A stretch of DNA of 64,000 nt from Natranaeroarchaeum sp042663585. Lineage in GTDB: Archaea; Halobacteriota; Halobacteria; Halobacteriales; Natronoarchaeaceae. Under the pieces are notes generated by a model, which had not been told where the DNA came from, searched no databases, and saw nothing but the letters and a program-made list of their open reading frames with translations. The stretch spans positions 2,356,001 through 2,420,000 of the forward strand of contig NZ_JBHTAN010000006.1 of the NCBI RefSeq assembly GCF_042663585.1. The letters are read 5' to 3'. This document shows positions 33,877-41,593 of this stretch, one piece after another. The position numbers and the translations under genes were made by a program. Position 1 is the first letter of the stretch. Each line of letters begins with the position of its first letter.

Positions 33877-36128
33877 CGCTCACCCTCCCGGAGCGCGAAG
33901 AAGACGTCCTCGTCGCGGACCGGTGCGGTCGTGAATCGCGTGCCGACGGCGTCGCGGATGGCGTTGGTGATCGCCGGCGCGACGGGCGTGATCGAGGGCG
34001 TTCCGACCCCTTTCGCGCCGTAGGGGCCCGACGCCTCGTTCGATTCGACGATCTCTACTGCTAGCTCCGCGGGCATCTCGTGTGGCGAACTCACAGGGTA
34101 GTCTGCGAGGTTGGGGTTCTCCGGGATCCCGCGATCCAGCTGCAGTTCCGAGAGCGTGGCGAACTCGACGCCGTCCTGGACCGCTCCGTGAAGCTGTCCC
34201 TCGACCATCGCGGGGTTGATCGCGTACCCAACGTCCTGGGCGGCGACGTAGGTCCGGAGATCGACTCCACCCGTCTCGGGATCGATCGTAACACCGGCGA
34301 AGTGGACGCCGAACGATGACGGTGCGCGGGTCGTCTCGGTCCGTCCCGTCGCCGATACGCCCTCGGTGATCAGTTCGGCCAGTTCAGTCGCCTCCGCCCC
34401 GTCCCGGATCTCGCCGTCCGCGACCGTTAGCTCGTCCATCGGAACGCCGAGACGGTCGCTCGCCCGCTCTCGAAGGGTCGCGGTCAACTCTTCGGCAGCC
34501 TCGGCGATCGCCCGGCCCATCAGATATGTCGACCGGCTGGCAATCGAGCCGTACTTGTCGTCGACGTCGTCGGCGTGAGTCTTGCTCCGGACTGTAACGC
34601 GCTCAATCGGGATGCCCGTCCTCTCGGCCGCGATCTGTGCGAGCGCCGTCTCCGCACCCTGTCCCAGTTCGACCGCACCGACGACGGCGGTCATCGCTCC
34701 CTCGGCATCGAGGACGAGTTTCGCCTCCGTATAGTCGGTGTTCCTCGCCGAGGCGGGCGTCGTCGAGTGCGCTCCCGAGGCCATTCCCCAGCCGTACAGC
34801 CGGTCCTCGTCGGCGTCCTCGGACAGGCGCTCGAACGTCTCGCGACCGCGCATCAGACAGTCCTGCAGGCCACAGCTCGTGACTGGGACACCGGTGTGGG
34901 GGCGCTCGTAGCCAGTCTCGACCCAGTTCTTCCGGCGGACTGCGACCGGGTCGATCCCGGCCTGCCGGGCGAGTTCGTCGACGTGTGACTCCAGTGCCCA
35001 CGTGATCTGGGCGACGCCGATTCCACGATACTCGCCCGAGGGCGTGTTGTTCGTAAACGCCGAGACCCCCTCAAACCGGTAGTTATCGAGGCGATAGAGG
35101 TCGAGTGGCCGATCCTGGCAGTTATGCAGAACGATGTGGCCGACCCCGTTCGGGTACGGCCCGGTGTCCGTGACGATGTCGACGTCCAGCGCCGTGAGTG
35201 TGCCGTCTTCGGTTAGCCCTGCACGGAGCGTGAGCGTTGTCGGGTGCCGGGAATCCCCGGCGGTAAACTCCGCTTCCCGGTCGAAGACGAGTTTGACCGG
35301 GCGACCGGTCTCGCGGGCTAGCGTCGCCGCGACCGGTTCGAGCGTCAGCGTCTCCAGGGAGTGACCGCCGAAACTCGACCCGGCAGCGGGTGGGGTCAGT
35401 ATCTCGACCTCGAACTCCTCGTCGAACAGCCGTTCGAGTGCGTCTTCGGTGTGTGTCCGGTTTCCGATAGTTTCCGTCAGTTCGAGTTTATCGCCATCGA
35501 ACTCTGCGAGACAGCAGTGCCGATCGAGGTTGCAGTGGTTGACCCGCGGCGTCCGGTAGGTGCTCTCCAGGACGTGGTCGGCCGCCTCGAACCCCGCCTC
35601 GACGTCCCCAACCGACAGTCGGTGGTAGTCGTCGACGTTCTGCTCGTAGTCGTCGTTCTCGACGTGGCGGGGGTGTCGGACCGGCTGACCGTACGCCGGC
35701 GTCTCGGCGTGAATCCTCGGCGCGTCTGCGCGGACGCTCCGGGCCGGGTCGTGGACCGATTCGAGCGGATCGAGTTCGTACTCGATAGCGTCCAGCGCCC
35801 GCGCTACGGCGGCGGGCGTCTCTGCGGCGACGGCGGCGACGACGTCTCCGTAGTGTCGAACCCGGTCGTCGAAGTCGCCGAGCAGATCGGTCCGGGAGAC
35901 GACGCTGGCAACCCCGTCGATCGCTGTCGCATCGTCGAGGTCGACACGTTCGATCCTGGCGTGGGACTGCTGGGATCGGAGGATCCCCGCGTGCAAGAGG
36001 TTCGGCCGGTCCAGGTCAGTCGGGTACCTGGCCTCGCCCGTGAGTTTCCCCCGGGCCTCTTTTCGGTGGGTGTTCCGGCCGACAGTTCGATGGCGCTCGC
36101 GTTCCGGCTGTTCTCGCTGGCGATTCAT
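33873..36128 (-). CDS. Molybdenum hydroxylase large (molybdopterin) subunit, xanthine dehydrogenase family, with atypical active site
   Basis: 751 residues. The N-terminal a/b-hammerhead domain (GEARYPTDLDRPNLLHAGILRSQQSHARI) is followed by molybdopterin-binding domains with GSSFGGHSLETLTLEPVAATLARETGRPVKLVFDREAEF, EYRGIGVAQITWALESHVDELARQAGIDP and GAVELGQGAETALAQIAAERTG. The Arg region resembles the FRGFG motif of xanthine dehydrogenases, not the AYxCSFR loop of CO-oxidising form I enzymes, so it is not a canonical CO dehydrogenase. Near the C-terminus the sequence is GAKGVGTPSITP, where family members have KGVGE; the catalytic Glu is Thr here. Substrate is unknown: small heterocycle, aldehyde or aromatic acid are possible. 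Confidence 0.9.
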   Translation of the reverse strand: MNRQREQPERERHRTVGRNTHRKEARGKLTGEARYPTDLDRPNLLHAGILRSQQSHARIERVDLDDATAIDGVASVVSRTDLLGDFDDRVRHYGDVVAAVAAETPAAVARALDAIEYELDPLESVHDPARSVRADAPRIHAETPAYGQPVRHPRHVENDDYEQNVDDYHRLSVGDVEAGFEAADHVLESTYRTPRVNHCNLDRHCCLAEFDGDKLELTETIGNRTHTEDALERLFDEEFEVEILTPPAAGSSFGGHSLETLTLEPVAATLARETGRPVKLVFDREAEFTAGDSRHPTTLTLRAGLTEDGTLTALDVDIVTDTGPYPNGVGHIVLHNCQDRPLDLYRLDNYRFEGVSAFTNNTPSGEYRGIGVAQITWALESHVDELARQAGIDPVAVRRKNWVETGYERPHTGVPVTSCGLQDCLMRGRETFERLSEDADEDRLYGWGMASGAHSTTPASARNTDYTEAKLVLDAEGAMTAVVGAVELGQGAETALAQIAAERTGIPIERVTVRSKTHADDVDDKYGSIASRSTYLMGRAIAEAAEELTATLRERASDRLGVPMDELTVADGEIRDGAEATELAELITEGVSATGRTETTRAPSSFGVHFAGVTIDPETGGVDLRTYVAAQDVGYAINPAMVEGQLHGAVQDGVEFATLSELQLDRGIPENPNLADYPVSSPHEMPAELAVEIVESNEASGPYGAKGVGTPSITPVAPAITNAIRDAVGTRFTTAPVRDEDVFFALREGER

Positions 36129-36577
36129 CCGTCTTCACCGGCGTACGCCGCCAGGTTGTCGAAGTACGTTTCGATGTTCGCCTTGATCTGTCGCCGGAGG
36201 ATCCGCGAGCCCAGCGTCGCCAGTTTGCCCGCGAACCGGACGTCGACGATATAGTCCATTCGCGTCTCGCCCTCGCCGGCCTCCGACAGCACCACCTCGA
36301 CGTCGGCATCCATCCGGGCGTTCGTCCGCGAGTCAGTACCGACTGCCGAGAAGGTCAGCCGCTCGGGTGTCACCATCGTCTCGATCTGTACCTCGCCCGC
36401 CAGCGAGACGGTGATTCCCGCGACGGACTGGCGGATGACGCCCTCGTACCGGCGCTCGGAGACGCGTTCGATCTCCTCGGCGCCCATGACACACGCCGTC
36501 AGCACTTCGGGATCGGTGATCGGCTCCCAGACCGCATCCCGCAGCGCAGGGATCGTCGTCGTCCCATCGTATTCCAT
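36125..36577 (-). CDS. CoxG-like SRPBCC-domain protein (second copy, in hydroxylase operon)
   Basis: 150 residues covering one CoxG domain: VWEPITDPEVLTACVMGAEEIERVSERRYEG, then RMDYIVDVRFAGKLATLGSRILRRQIKANIETYFDNLAAY. Lacking the C-terminal membrane helix found in some CoxG proteins, it is probably soluble. It is the first gene of the hydroxylase operon, behind a TATA-like element, and overlaps the large-subunit gene by four bases. The copy at 26461 is a distant paralogue. Confidence 0.88.
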   Translation of the reverse strand: MEYDGTTTIPALRDAVWEPITDPEVLTACVMGAEEIERVSERRYEGVIRQSVAGITVSLAGEVQIETMVTPERLTFSAVGTDSRTNARMDADVEVVLSEAGEGETRMDYIVDVRFAGKLATLGSRILRRQIKANIETYFDNLAAYAGEDG

Positions 36578-36598
36578 ACGAGCCAGTCGGTCGTCGTG

Positions 36599-36609
36599 GT
36601 ACTAAATCC
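36599..36609 (-). promoter_or_regulatory. TATA box for the molybdenum hydroxylase operon
   Basis: Minus strand GGATTTAGTAC, 22-32 bases before the CoxG-like ATG. It would start a leaderless message for the five genes 36577 to 31501. Confidence 0.45.
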
Positions 36610-36697
36610 TCCCGGCAACTCTCCGCGACTGGGAGAGCAACGGAACGCTCGACTGACTCGGCTGGCAAGCCCCCACATGTCCCCTGCCGACTCGTTC

Positions 36698-37306
36698 CTA
36701 GACGTCCGTCGGTCGGTCGATATCCTGTAAGACCCCCGGATCGCCGGTCTCGACGAGGGCCGCATCCGTCGCCGACAGAAGCACGTTTCGCCCACCACAG
36801 TCACCGTCGAGCAGGGCGAGGCTTCCGAAGTGACTCCCATCGAACAGCACTGGATTACCACGCTGGCCGTCGTAGCCGGCCGCCAGCGCGCTCCCGCCCC
36901 CGGCACGATAGGTGTCTACGAGGCGCTCGACAGTCGCCGTCGAGACGGCCGGCATGTCACCGAGCGCGATCAGGGCGGCGTCAGCACCTGCCTCTCGGAC
37001 AGTCTCGACGCCTGCGGCCACCGAGCCCCCCTGTCCCTCGCCGGTAGCGGTCACGAACGTCACGTCGAGGTCGGCGAGTACGGCCCGGACTCGGTCAGCC
37101 TCGTGACCGAGGACGACTGTCACACCTTCGAGAGATGCTTCCGCGAGCGTTCGCACTGCTCGGCGGATAATCGGTTCACCGCCGACCGTGGCGAGGAGTT
37201 TGTTCCGGTCACCGAACCGGTCGCTCGTCCCGGCCGCGAGGACGATCCCGTGAATGGCGGGATCCGCACGGGATCGCCCGTCGTTCGGCTCCGCGGGTTC
37301 GATCAC
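36698..37306 (-). CDS. MobA/MocA-like molybdenum cofactor nucleotidyltransferase
   Basis: 202 residues with the MobA-like nucleotidyltransferase fold: GIVLAAGTSDRFGDRNKLLATVGGEPIIRRAVRTL (nucleotide-binding loop), VVLGHEADRVRAVL, AALIALGDMPAVS (metal-binding Asp) and GNPVLFDGSHF, ending VLQDIDRPTDV. In bacteria MocA adds CMP to molybdopterin for xanthine-dehydrogenase-family enzymes and is often encoded beside them, exactly the arrangement here (121 bases upstream, same strand). The nucleotide (CMP or GMP) cannot be read from sequence. Confidence 0.87.
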   Translation of the reverse strand: MIEPAEPNDGRSRADPAIHGIVLAAGTSDRFGDRNKLLATVGGEPIIRRAVRTLAEASLEGVTVVLGHEADRVRAVLADLDVTFVTATGEGQGGSVAAGVETVREAGADAALIALGDMPAVSTATVERLVDTYRAGGGSALAAGYDGQRGNPVLFDGSHFGSLALLDGDCGGRNVLLSATDAALVETGDPGVLQDIDRPTDV

Positions 37307-37377
37307 TGGTAGCGTGTTTTGCTCATCTGGTGATCGGTTCGAGAACGTGGAAAATCAAGGGTCGTGTCGCGGCCGAT

Positions 37378-38823
37378 CTATTCTTCGGTCACTTCGAAGA
37401 CGAAGTGGGATGCTGGCAGCGGTCTAACAGGGTGGTTGTCGAGATACGAGAGATGCGGGAAGATCTCGAAGTTTGGCTCGTCTTCCTGCATTTCGTAGAT
37501 CGTCGGATAAATGTCTATGAAGTGATATCCTGGCTCACCGGCCGCCGGGATATCTAGCTTGATAACGCCCCCTTTATCATCGCCGCTCGTCCCACAGGCG
37601 TAGCCCAGTGGTTTGTTATCGTAGACGAGGAACGGGCCGTTCTCGTACATCGTCCAGCCGACGCCGGACAGTTCGATCTCGATCGTGGATCCGACCGGTC
37701 CCTCGTGGGGCGTGAACTTCTCGATGCGGGGCTGGACGACGAATCCAGTGACGGCGATCTCCTGGCCGCCGACCTCGGCTGTGATCGGGCGGGTCGACCC
37801 TTCCTCGGGCGGGATCTCGACCTCGACCTGGAAGCGACCGTTGGCGTCGGTCTGGACGGTTGGCAGGACGTCGCGATGGGCTTCGGGCGTGATCGGGATG
37901 CCTTTGACGCGGTGTCCCTCATGGCGGTACCAGATCAGGTCGACCGTCTCGTTCGGCGGGAACTGCTCGCCAGTGATAAACGCTTGCGTCCCAGCCTGAC
38001 CGGAAGTAGGGGTGACTTCCAGAGTGGCATCGCTCTCGGCGTCGAGCTCGGGATAGTGGAGTTCCATCGGCTTCTCCTCGAACTGCTCGTCCATCCAACA
38101 GCCGGCGAGGTCTTCCTCGGTGTCGGTCACTTCCACGGTCCACCGGGACTGGCGGTCGCCACAGACCTCCCCGTACGGTGACTGGGTGTTGTTCTGGAGA
38201 TAGGGGATTCCCCGGTAGTTGCGCCAGACTTCAAGAGTGTGCTTGCCCGGCGGGCCGACTGCACGGATCTCGGCAGTGGCGGTCCCGCGGTTCATCACAC
38301 CGGTCATAAACCCGAAGGTGGAGTTGTCCCAGGAGACCTGATAGTTGTTGGTGACGACGTTCGGTCCGAGACCGTAGCCTTTGAACGTGAACGTCCCACC
38401 GAGCGGGACTGATTCCTCCTGGAGTTCGAACCACGGCGTGATCTCGATCTCAGCACGATCGATCGTCTCGCCGTCCTGCTGGAGTTCGATCTTGTGGGCC
38501 CCCCCGTAGTCTTCGGGGATCGTCCACGTTTCATCAAAACGCCCCGACTCGTCGGTCGTAACCGTTGTGATGTGGTCCGTTCGTGGTCGATACTGTGGGC
38601 CGACGATCTCGTTGCCTTTGAGAACGCCCCAGCTACCGTCCGTCGAGTGCCAGAGCAGGTCCAGTGCCGCTGTTTCCGGGAGGTTTCGCCCCTTGATCGT
38701 GATCGTGTCATCGACGTAGCCCTGCTGGTCGCTCAACACGAGGGTCCCGGACGTACTCGCGCCGGTTCGATGCTGTTCGAGCGTCTCTTCGAGATCCGAA
38801 GAAAGTGACGGTTCCTCTTCCAT
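37378..38823 (-). CDS. Multi-domain Ig/IPT-like beta-sandwich protein without signal peptide
   Basis: 481 residues. At least three beta-sandwich repeats resemble IPT/TIG or carbohydrate-surface modules: about 25-125 (GYVDDTITIKGRNLPETAALDLLWHSTDGSWG), about 265-365 (LEVTPTSGQAGTQAFITGEQFPPNETVDLIWYRHEG) and about 368-470 (FTPHEGPVGSTIEIELSGVGWTMYENGPFLVYD). These share a G-x2-G-T-x-x-I-x-G-x-x-F pattern. Extracellular beta-sandwich proteins normally carry an export signal, and none is seen at the ATG, which directly follows a TATA box. So either export is non-classical or the protein works inside the cell. It is located next to doxX on the same strand. Confidence 0.8.
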   Translation of the reverse strand: MEEEPSLSSDLEETLEQHRTGASTSGTLVLSDQQGYVDDTITIKGRNLPETAALDLLWHSTDGSWGVLKGNEIVGPQYRPRTDHITTVTTDESGRFDETWTIPEDYGGAHKIELQQDGETIDRAEIEITPWFELQEESVPLGGTFTFKGYGLGPNVVTNNYQVSWDNSTFGFMTGVMNRGTATAEIRAVGPPGKHTLEVWRNYRGIPYLQNNTQSPYGEVCGDRQSRWTVEVTDTEEDLAGCWMDEQFEEKPMELHYPELDAESDATLEVTPTSGQAGTQAFITGEQFPPNETVDLIWYRHEGHRVKGIPITPEAHRDVLPTVQTDANGRFQVEVEIPPEEGSTRPITAEVGGQEIAVTGFVVQPRIEKFTPHEGPVGSTIEIELSGVGWTMYENGPFLVYDNKPLGYACGTSGDDKGGVIKLDIPAAGEPGYHFIDIYPTIYEMQEDEPNFEIFPHLSYLDNHPVRPLPASHFVFEVTEE

Positions 38824-38847
38824 GGAACTCGATTACAGGTGTATGCA

Positions 38848-38857
38848 GATATACTTA
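38848..38857 (-). promoter_or_regulatory. TATA box for the Ig-like-domain protein
   Basis: Minus strand AAGTATATCT, 25-34 bases before the ATG at 38823. It makes a longer N-terminus with a hidden signal peptide unlikely. Confidence 0.5.
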
Positions 38858-38922
38858 CTGTCGGCTTTCGACATCTGAGAAACGGCGAGGCGGAAACAAA
38901 ACGGTCGCCGGATCGAGATAGA

Positions 38923-39480
38923 TCAGCCCAAGAGTAGTCGCAGATTCGGGTACTTTTCGAGGTACGGTTCGACTTTTGGGTGGTTCTCGATTATGGCGTC
39001 GAGACCGAGGATACGACCAGTGCCAAACGCACCGACGGCGAACAGCAACAGGACATATACCAGGTGGAAGTCGATGAGTATCGACCCCTCCAGCGGGAAC
39101 GACGCGAGCCAGTAGAACGTCATCATCGTCCCGCCCCAGAAGGCACTGAGTCGGACGAACAGACCCAAGATGAGCGCGAGTCCGATTAGCGTCAACCCGA
39201 CCTGGTTCAATGGTGTCAACAGCCAGTACCAGTCGTTAGCCATGACCGCCCAGAGATCCGTCCCAGCAATGCTCCGGAGGAAGTTCTCCTGACTGATCGC
39301 AAAATTCAGGTAACCACGGACGCTCCACTCGGGATCGATGACCTTTGTGATCCCAGCATAGAGAAACGTCCAGCCCATGATCAGTCGCAGGCTGAGTAGC
39401 GAGTAGCCGATCCATGTCTCTGAGTATCTGAACTGTACATCGCGACCAAACATAGTAGATTCGAGCGTTCTGGAACTCAT
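38923..39480 (-). CDS. DoxX/DoxD-family membrane protein
   Basis: 185 residues with four to five membrane helices (YSLLSLRLIMGWTFLYAGITKVIDPEWSVRGYL is the first conserved block, typical of DoxX/DoxD). Family members include the small subunit of thiosulfate:quinone oxidoreductase in Acidianus and many redox-linked proteins of unknown role. No DoxA-like partner is seen here. The start is set at MSSRTLESTM behind a TATA box (39501-39510). An upstream in-frame ATG lies before that promoter. Confidence 0.88.
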   Translation of the reverse strand: MSSRTLESTMFGRDVQFRYSETWIGYSLLSLRLIMGWTFLYAGITKVIDPEWSVRGYLNFAISQENFLRSIAGTDLWAVMANDWYWLLTPLNQVGLTLIGLALILGLFVRLSAFWGGTMMTFYWLASFPLEGSILIDFHLVYVLLLFAVGAFGTGRILGLDAIIENHPKVEPYLEKYPNLRLLLG

Positions 39481-39694
39481 GGTTGCTCTTTCACAGCTAC
39501 TAGTATATAGCCGTCTTGTATAAATCATTAAGCCGTTCTCAGATTTCGGGAAGTACAGCTGCTATCGGCAATCAGCCCGTCGCAGATCCATCTCGACAGG
39601 GCTGGCGAACCCACTCTGACACCGAGTTCGCCGTCAGCGTGCCACATTTGTCGGCACTCTAGCGTGGCTCAGTGCTGGCCCGGCGGCCGAGCGC

Positions 39695-40147
39695 TCACTC
39701 GCCGCCCATCTTGCGGCCCGACTTCGTCTCGACGTCTAGCGACCAGACCCGCGGGTCGGACTGGATGTCGATCTGCGTCAGGAGGTCCGGGCGATAGGCG
39801 TTGTCGATCATCGCCTCTCTGGCTCTGTCCCACTCCTTGGGCGTGATGCGGTCGAGCGCGCCGGTGACGATGACGCTTCGCCATTCTTCGTCCGAGGCAA
39901 CGTCGTAGACGAGAAAGCTCGCTTCCTCACTCTCCTCGGCGAACTCCATCTTCTTGCCCTCCTCGGAGTGACCCGCAAGCAGAAAGTACAGCGAGCCGCC
40001 GGACGCGAATCCAAAAGACATCGGGATGCTGTACGGCGTCCCCTCGATTGCCATCGAAAGCACGCCGACACCGTTTTCTTCCAATACCTGGTCGATCGCC
40101 TCGTCCTCTATCGTATGTCCCTGTAGAACGCCGGGATTCGGTGACAT
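39695..40147 (-). CDS. Pyridoxamine 5'-phosphate oxidase-like (PPOX) flavin-binding protein
   Basis: 150 residues of the split-barrel PPOX fold: VLEENGVGVLSMAIEGTPYSIPMSFGFASGGSLYFLLAGHSEEGKKMEFAEESEEASFLVYD and WRSVIVTGALDRI. Members bind FMN, F420 or heme and act as oxidoreductases; the substrate is unknown. A leaderless start is supported by a TATA box (minus strand ATTTTTATCT at 40171-40180) 24-33 bases upstream. The gene has a decayed, internally deleted copy at 24192-24290, with shared flanks on both sides. Confidence 0.88.
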   Translation of the reverse strand: MSPNPGVLQGHTIEDEAIDQVLEENGVGVLSMAIEGTPYSIPMSFGFASGGSLYFLLAGHSEEGKKMEFAEESEEASFLVYDVASDEEWRSVIVTGALDRITPKEWDRAREAMIDNAYRPDLLTQIDIQSDPRVWSLDVETKSGRKMGGE

Positions 40148-40170
40148 ATATCACGCAAAAACGGTTGAAA

Positions 40171-40180
40171 GATAAAAATC
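40171..40180 (-). promoter_or_regulatory. TATA box for the PPOX gene
   Basis: Minus strand ATTTTTATCT. The corresponding position in the pseudogene copy near 24.33 kb has lost the TATA character (ATTTTCTCTT). Confidence 0.5.
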
Positions 40181-40214
40181 CCCACCCTCGTTCGGAGTCG
40201 CTGGGAACCGTCTG

Positions 40215-40427
40215 TCACAGTTCGTATCGGTAGGGCTGATCCCTGATAACCGTCACGTCGCCGTACTCGGCGCGACGACCCAGTACGGTCGCGATTCGGT
40301 GGGGACTCTCGAACTTCGCGTCAGCGTCGTCGACCAGTTCCAGGATCTCTCGGGCAGTCAGTGGCTCCTCGACGTCCGCCTCCTCGAGCGCTCGTTCGAT
40401 TCGCTGGTACTCTCCCCGAGCGTGCAT
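40215..40427 (-). CDS. Small winged-helix-like haloarchaeal protein
   Basis: 70 residues: MHARGEYQRIERALEEAD, then EEPLTAREILELVDDADAKFESPHRIATVLGRRAEYGDVTVI. The order helix, T-A-R-E-I-x-x-L helix, then S-P-H-R-I-A-T-V-L-G-R-R helix and a final strand pair looks like a minimal winged helix, as in several haloarchaeal mini-proteins. Role unknown. It is followed by the PPOX gene. Confidence 0.72.
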   Translation of the reverse strand: MHARGEYQRIERALEEADVEEPLTAREILELVDDADAKFESPHRIATVLGRRAEYGDVTVIRDQPYRYEL

Positions 40428-40513
40428 AGCTGTGTGCCATACGTCGACATGCTAGATAATAAACCCCTGTCGCACAGCCGTCAGACGCCTGTCGGTGGTC
40501 CGACAGAGCGCAC

Positions 40514-41047
40514 TCAGATCGCCCGGTCGTGCTCCGTCTCGAACTCCCGTTCGTCGCGGTACTGCTCAACGAACTCGCTAACGTCGAACTCCAGCATCTG
40601 CTCTTCGAAAGCCGACATCGCCTCTGTACTGTCAGCGTGACTAATCGCGTGTTCCATCAGTTCGACGAGCAACTCGACGACGATCTCGTGGAGTTCGCGG
40701 TCGTCGAACTCGGTCACCCACAGCAGTCCGTAGCCGACGTTACCGTCGTCGCTCTTGTCCAACGTCACGACGTCCTCGGGGAACTCCTCCATGAGCACAC
40801 CCATGACATGTGGCGTCCCGAACTCGTCGAACTCGTCGTCGGTCTCGATCGTCTCGCGCAGGATCTCGACCAGAAACTCGGGGACGAATCGGGATGGAGG
40901 GTGGACGTCCATGACGACAGCGTGGGTCTCGCCACAGTCACACTCGAATGATCGCATCCCCAGGTCGAGGCGGCGGGGATCGACCGACTCGCCACACGCA
41001 AGGGAGAGTTCTTCGCTGCCACCTCCGGGGACCCGCGGCTCAGGCAT
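40514..41047 (-). CDS. Haloarchaeal protein of unknown function (DUF5815-like)
   Basis: 177 residues. A Cys pair and CDCGETHAVVMDVHPPSRFVPEFLVEILRETIET suggest a small zinc knuckle (LACGESV...FECDCGETH). The middle has FGTPHVMGVLMEEFPEDVVTLDKSDDGNVGYGLLWVTEFDDRELHEIVVELLVELMEHA. I associate this with a conserved haloarchaeal DUF5815 family, from memory. The start MPEPRVPGG is supported by a TATA box (41071-41080) 24-33 bases upstream. Confidence 0.78.
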   Translation of the reverse strand: MPEPRVPGGGSEELSLACGESVDPRRLDLGMRSFECDCGETHAVVMDVHPPSRFVPEFLVEILRETIETDDEFDEFGTPHVMGVLMEEFPEDVVTLDKSDDGNVGYGLLWVTEFDDRELHEIVVELLVELMEHAISHADSTEAMSAFEEQMLEFDVSEFVEQYRDEREFETEHDRAI

Positions 41048-41124
41048 ACCTACTGGTCGGCGTTTCCGACGAATAAACTCCCCGGGTTCGGAGATGCTCA
41101 CGAGACCGGGGGACCCGAACCGGG

Positions 41125-41541
41125 TCAGGGCCAGTCGTCGCGGCTCTGTTCGGTTTCGATCTCACTGTCGTCCTCGTCCTCTGCGAGCGTCCAGCCGGCA
41201 GCCTCGGCGGCGTCCTCGACGGGCAGGTACTCCCAGCCGACCTCGTCGGCCAGTCCGGCGTCGTCCTCGTCGGTGCCGACGAAGACGTGCCGCTCGGTGT
41301 CGAACTGGTCTTTGACGCTTTCGAGGCTCTCCGAGCGCCCGCGTGGGCCGGAGAAGAAGTCCTGTCGGATGCGATTCTTCCGGGTGAAGTTCGTCACGAC
41401 GTAGGTCGGCTTCTCCGAGACGACGCCGACGTACTCGCTCCAGCGCCGCGCGTCGTCGAAGACCGTGCCGGGCTCCGCGAGCGCCTGGAGTGCACTCAAC
41501 TCGAACGCCAAGGTCATATCTTCGCTTCCGCCGCCGTTCAT
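41125..41541 (-). CDS. Haloarchaeal protein of unknown function (DUF7124-like)
   Basis: 138 residues. MTLAFELSALQALAEPGTVFDDARRWSEYVGVVSEKPTYVVTNFTRKNRIRQDFFSGPRGRSESLESVKDQF followed by HVFVGTDEDDAGLADEVGWEYLPVEDAAEAAGW. The start-to-end order of short strands and helices looks like a reduced Rossmann-type domain. It is conserved in haloarchaea as far as I recall (DUF7124). No function is known. The start at MNGGGSED is preferred over an upstream ATG nine codons earlier. Confidence 0.78.
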   Translation of the reverse strand: MNGGGSEDMTLAFELSALQALAEPGTVFDDARRWSEYVGVVSEKPTYVVTNFTRKNRIRQDFFSGPRGRSESLESVKDQFDTERHVFVGTDEDDAGLADEVGWEYLPVEDAAEAAGWTLAEDEDDSEIETEQSRDDWP

Positions 41542-41593
41542 ACCCGATACTCCGCATGGCGCGTGCAAAACCGCTTCGATATCGACGACCGGC

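Noticed and set aside
33873..36128. Aerobic CO dehydrogenase (form I) assignment
   Set aside because: The AYxCSFR loop of CO-oxidising enzymes is absent; the loop reads EYRGIG, and the catalytic Glu is Thr.
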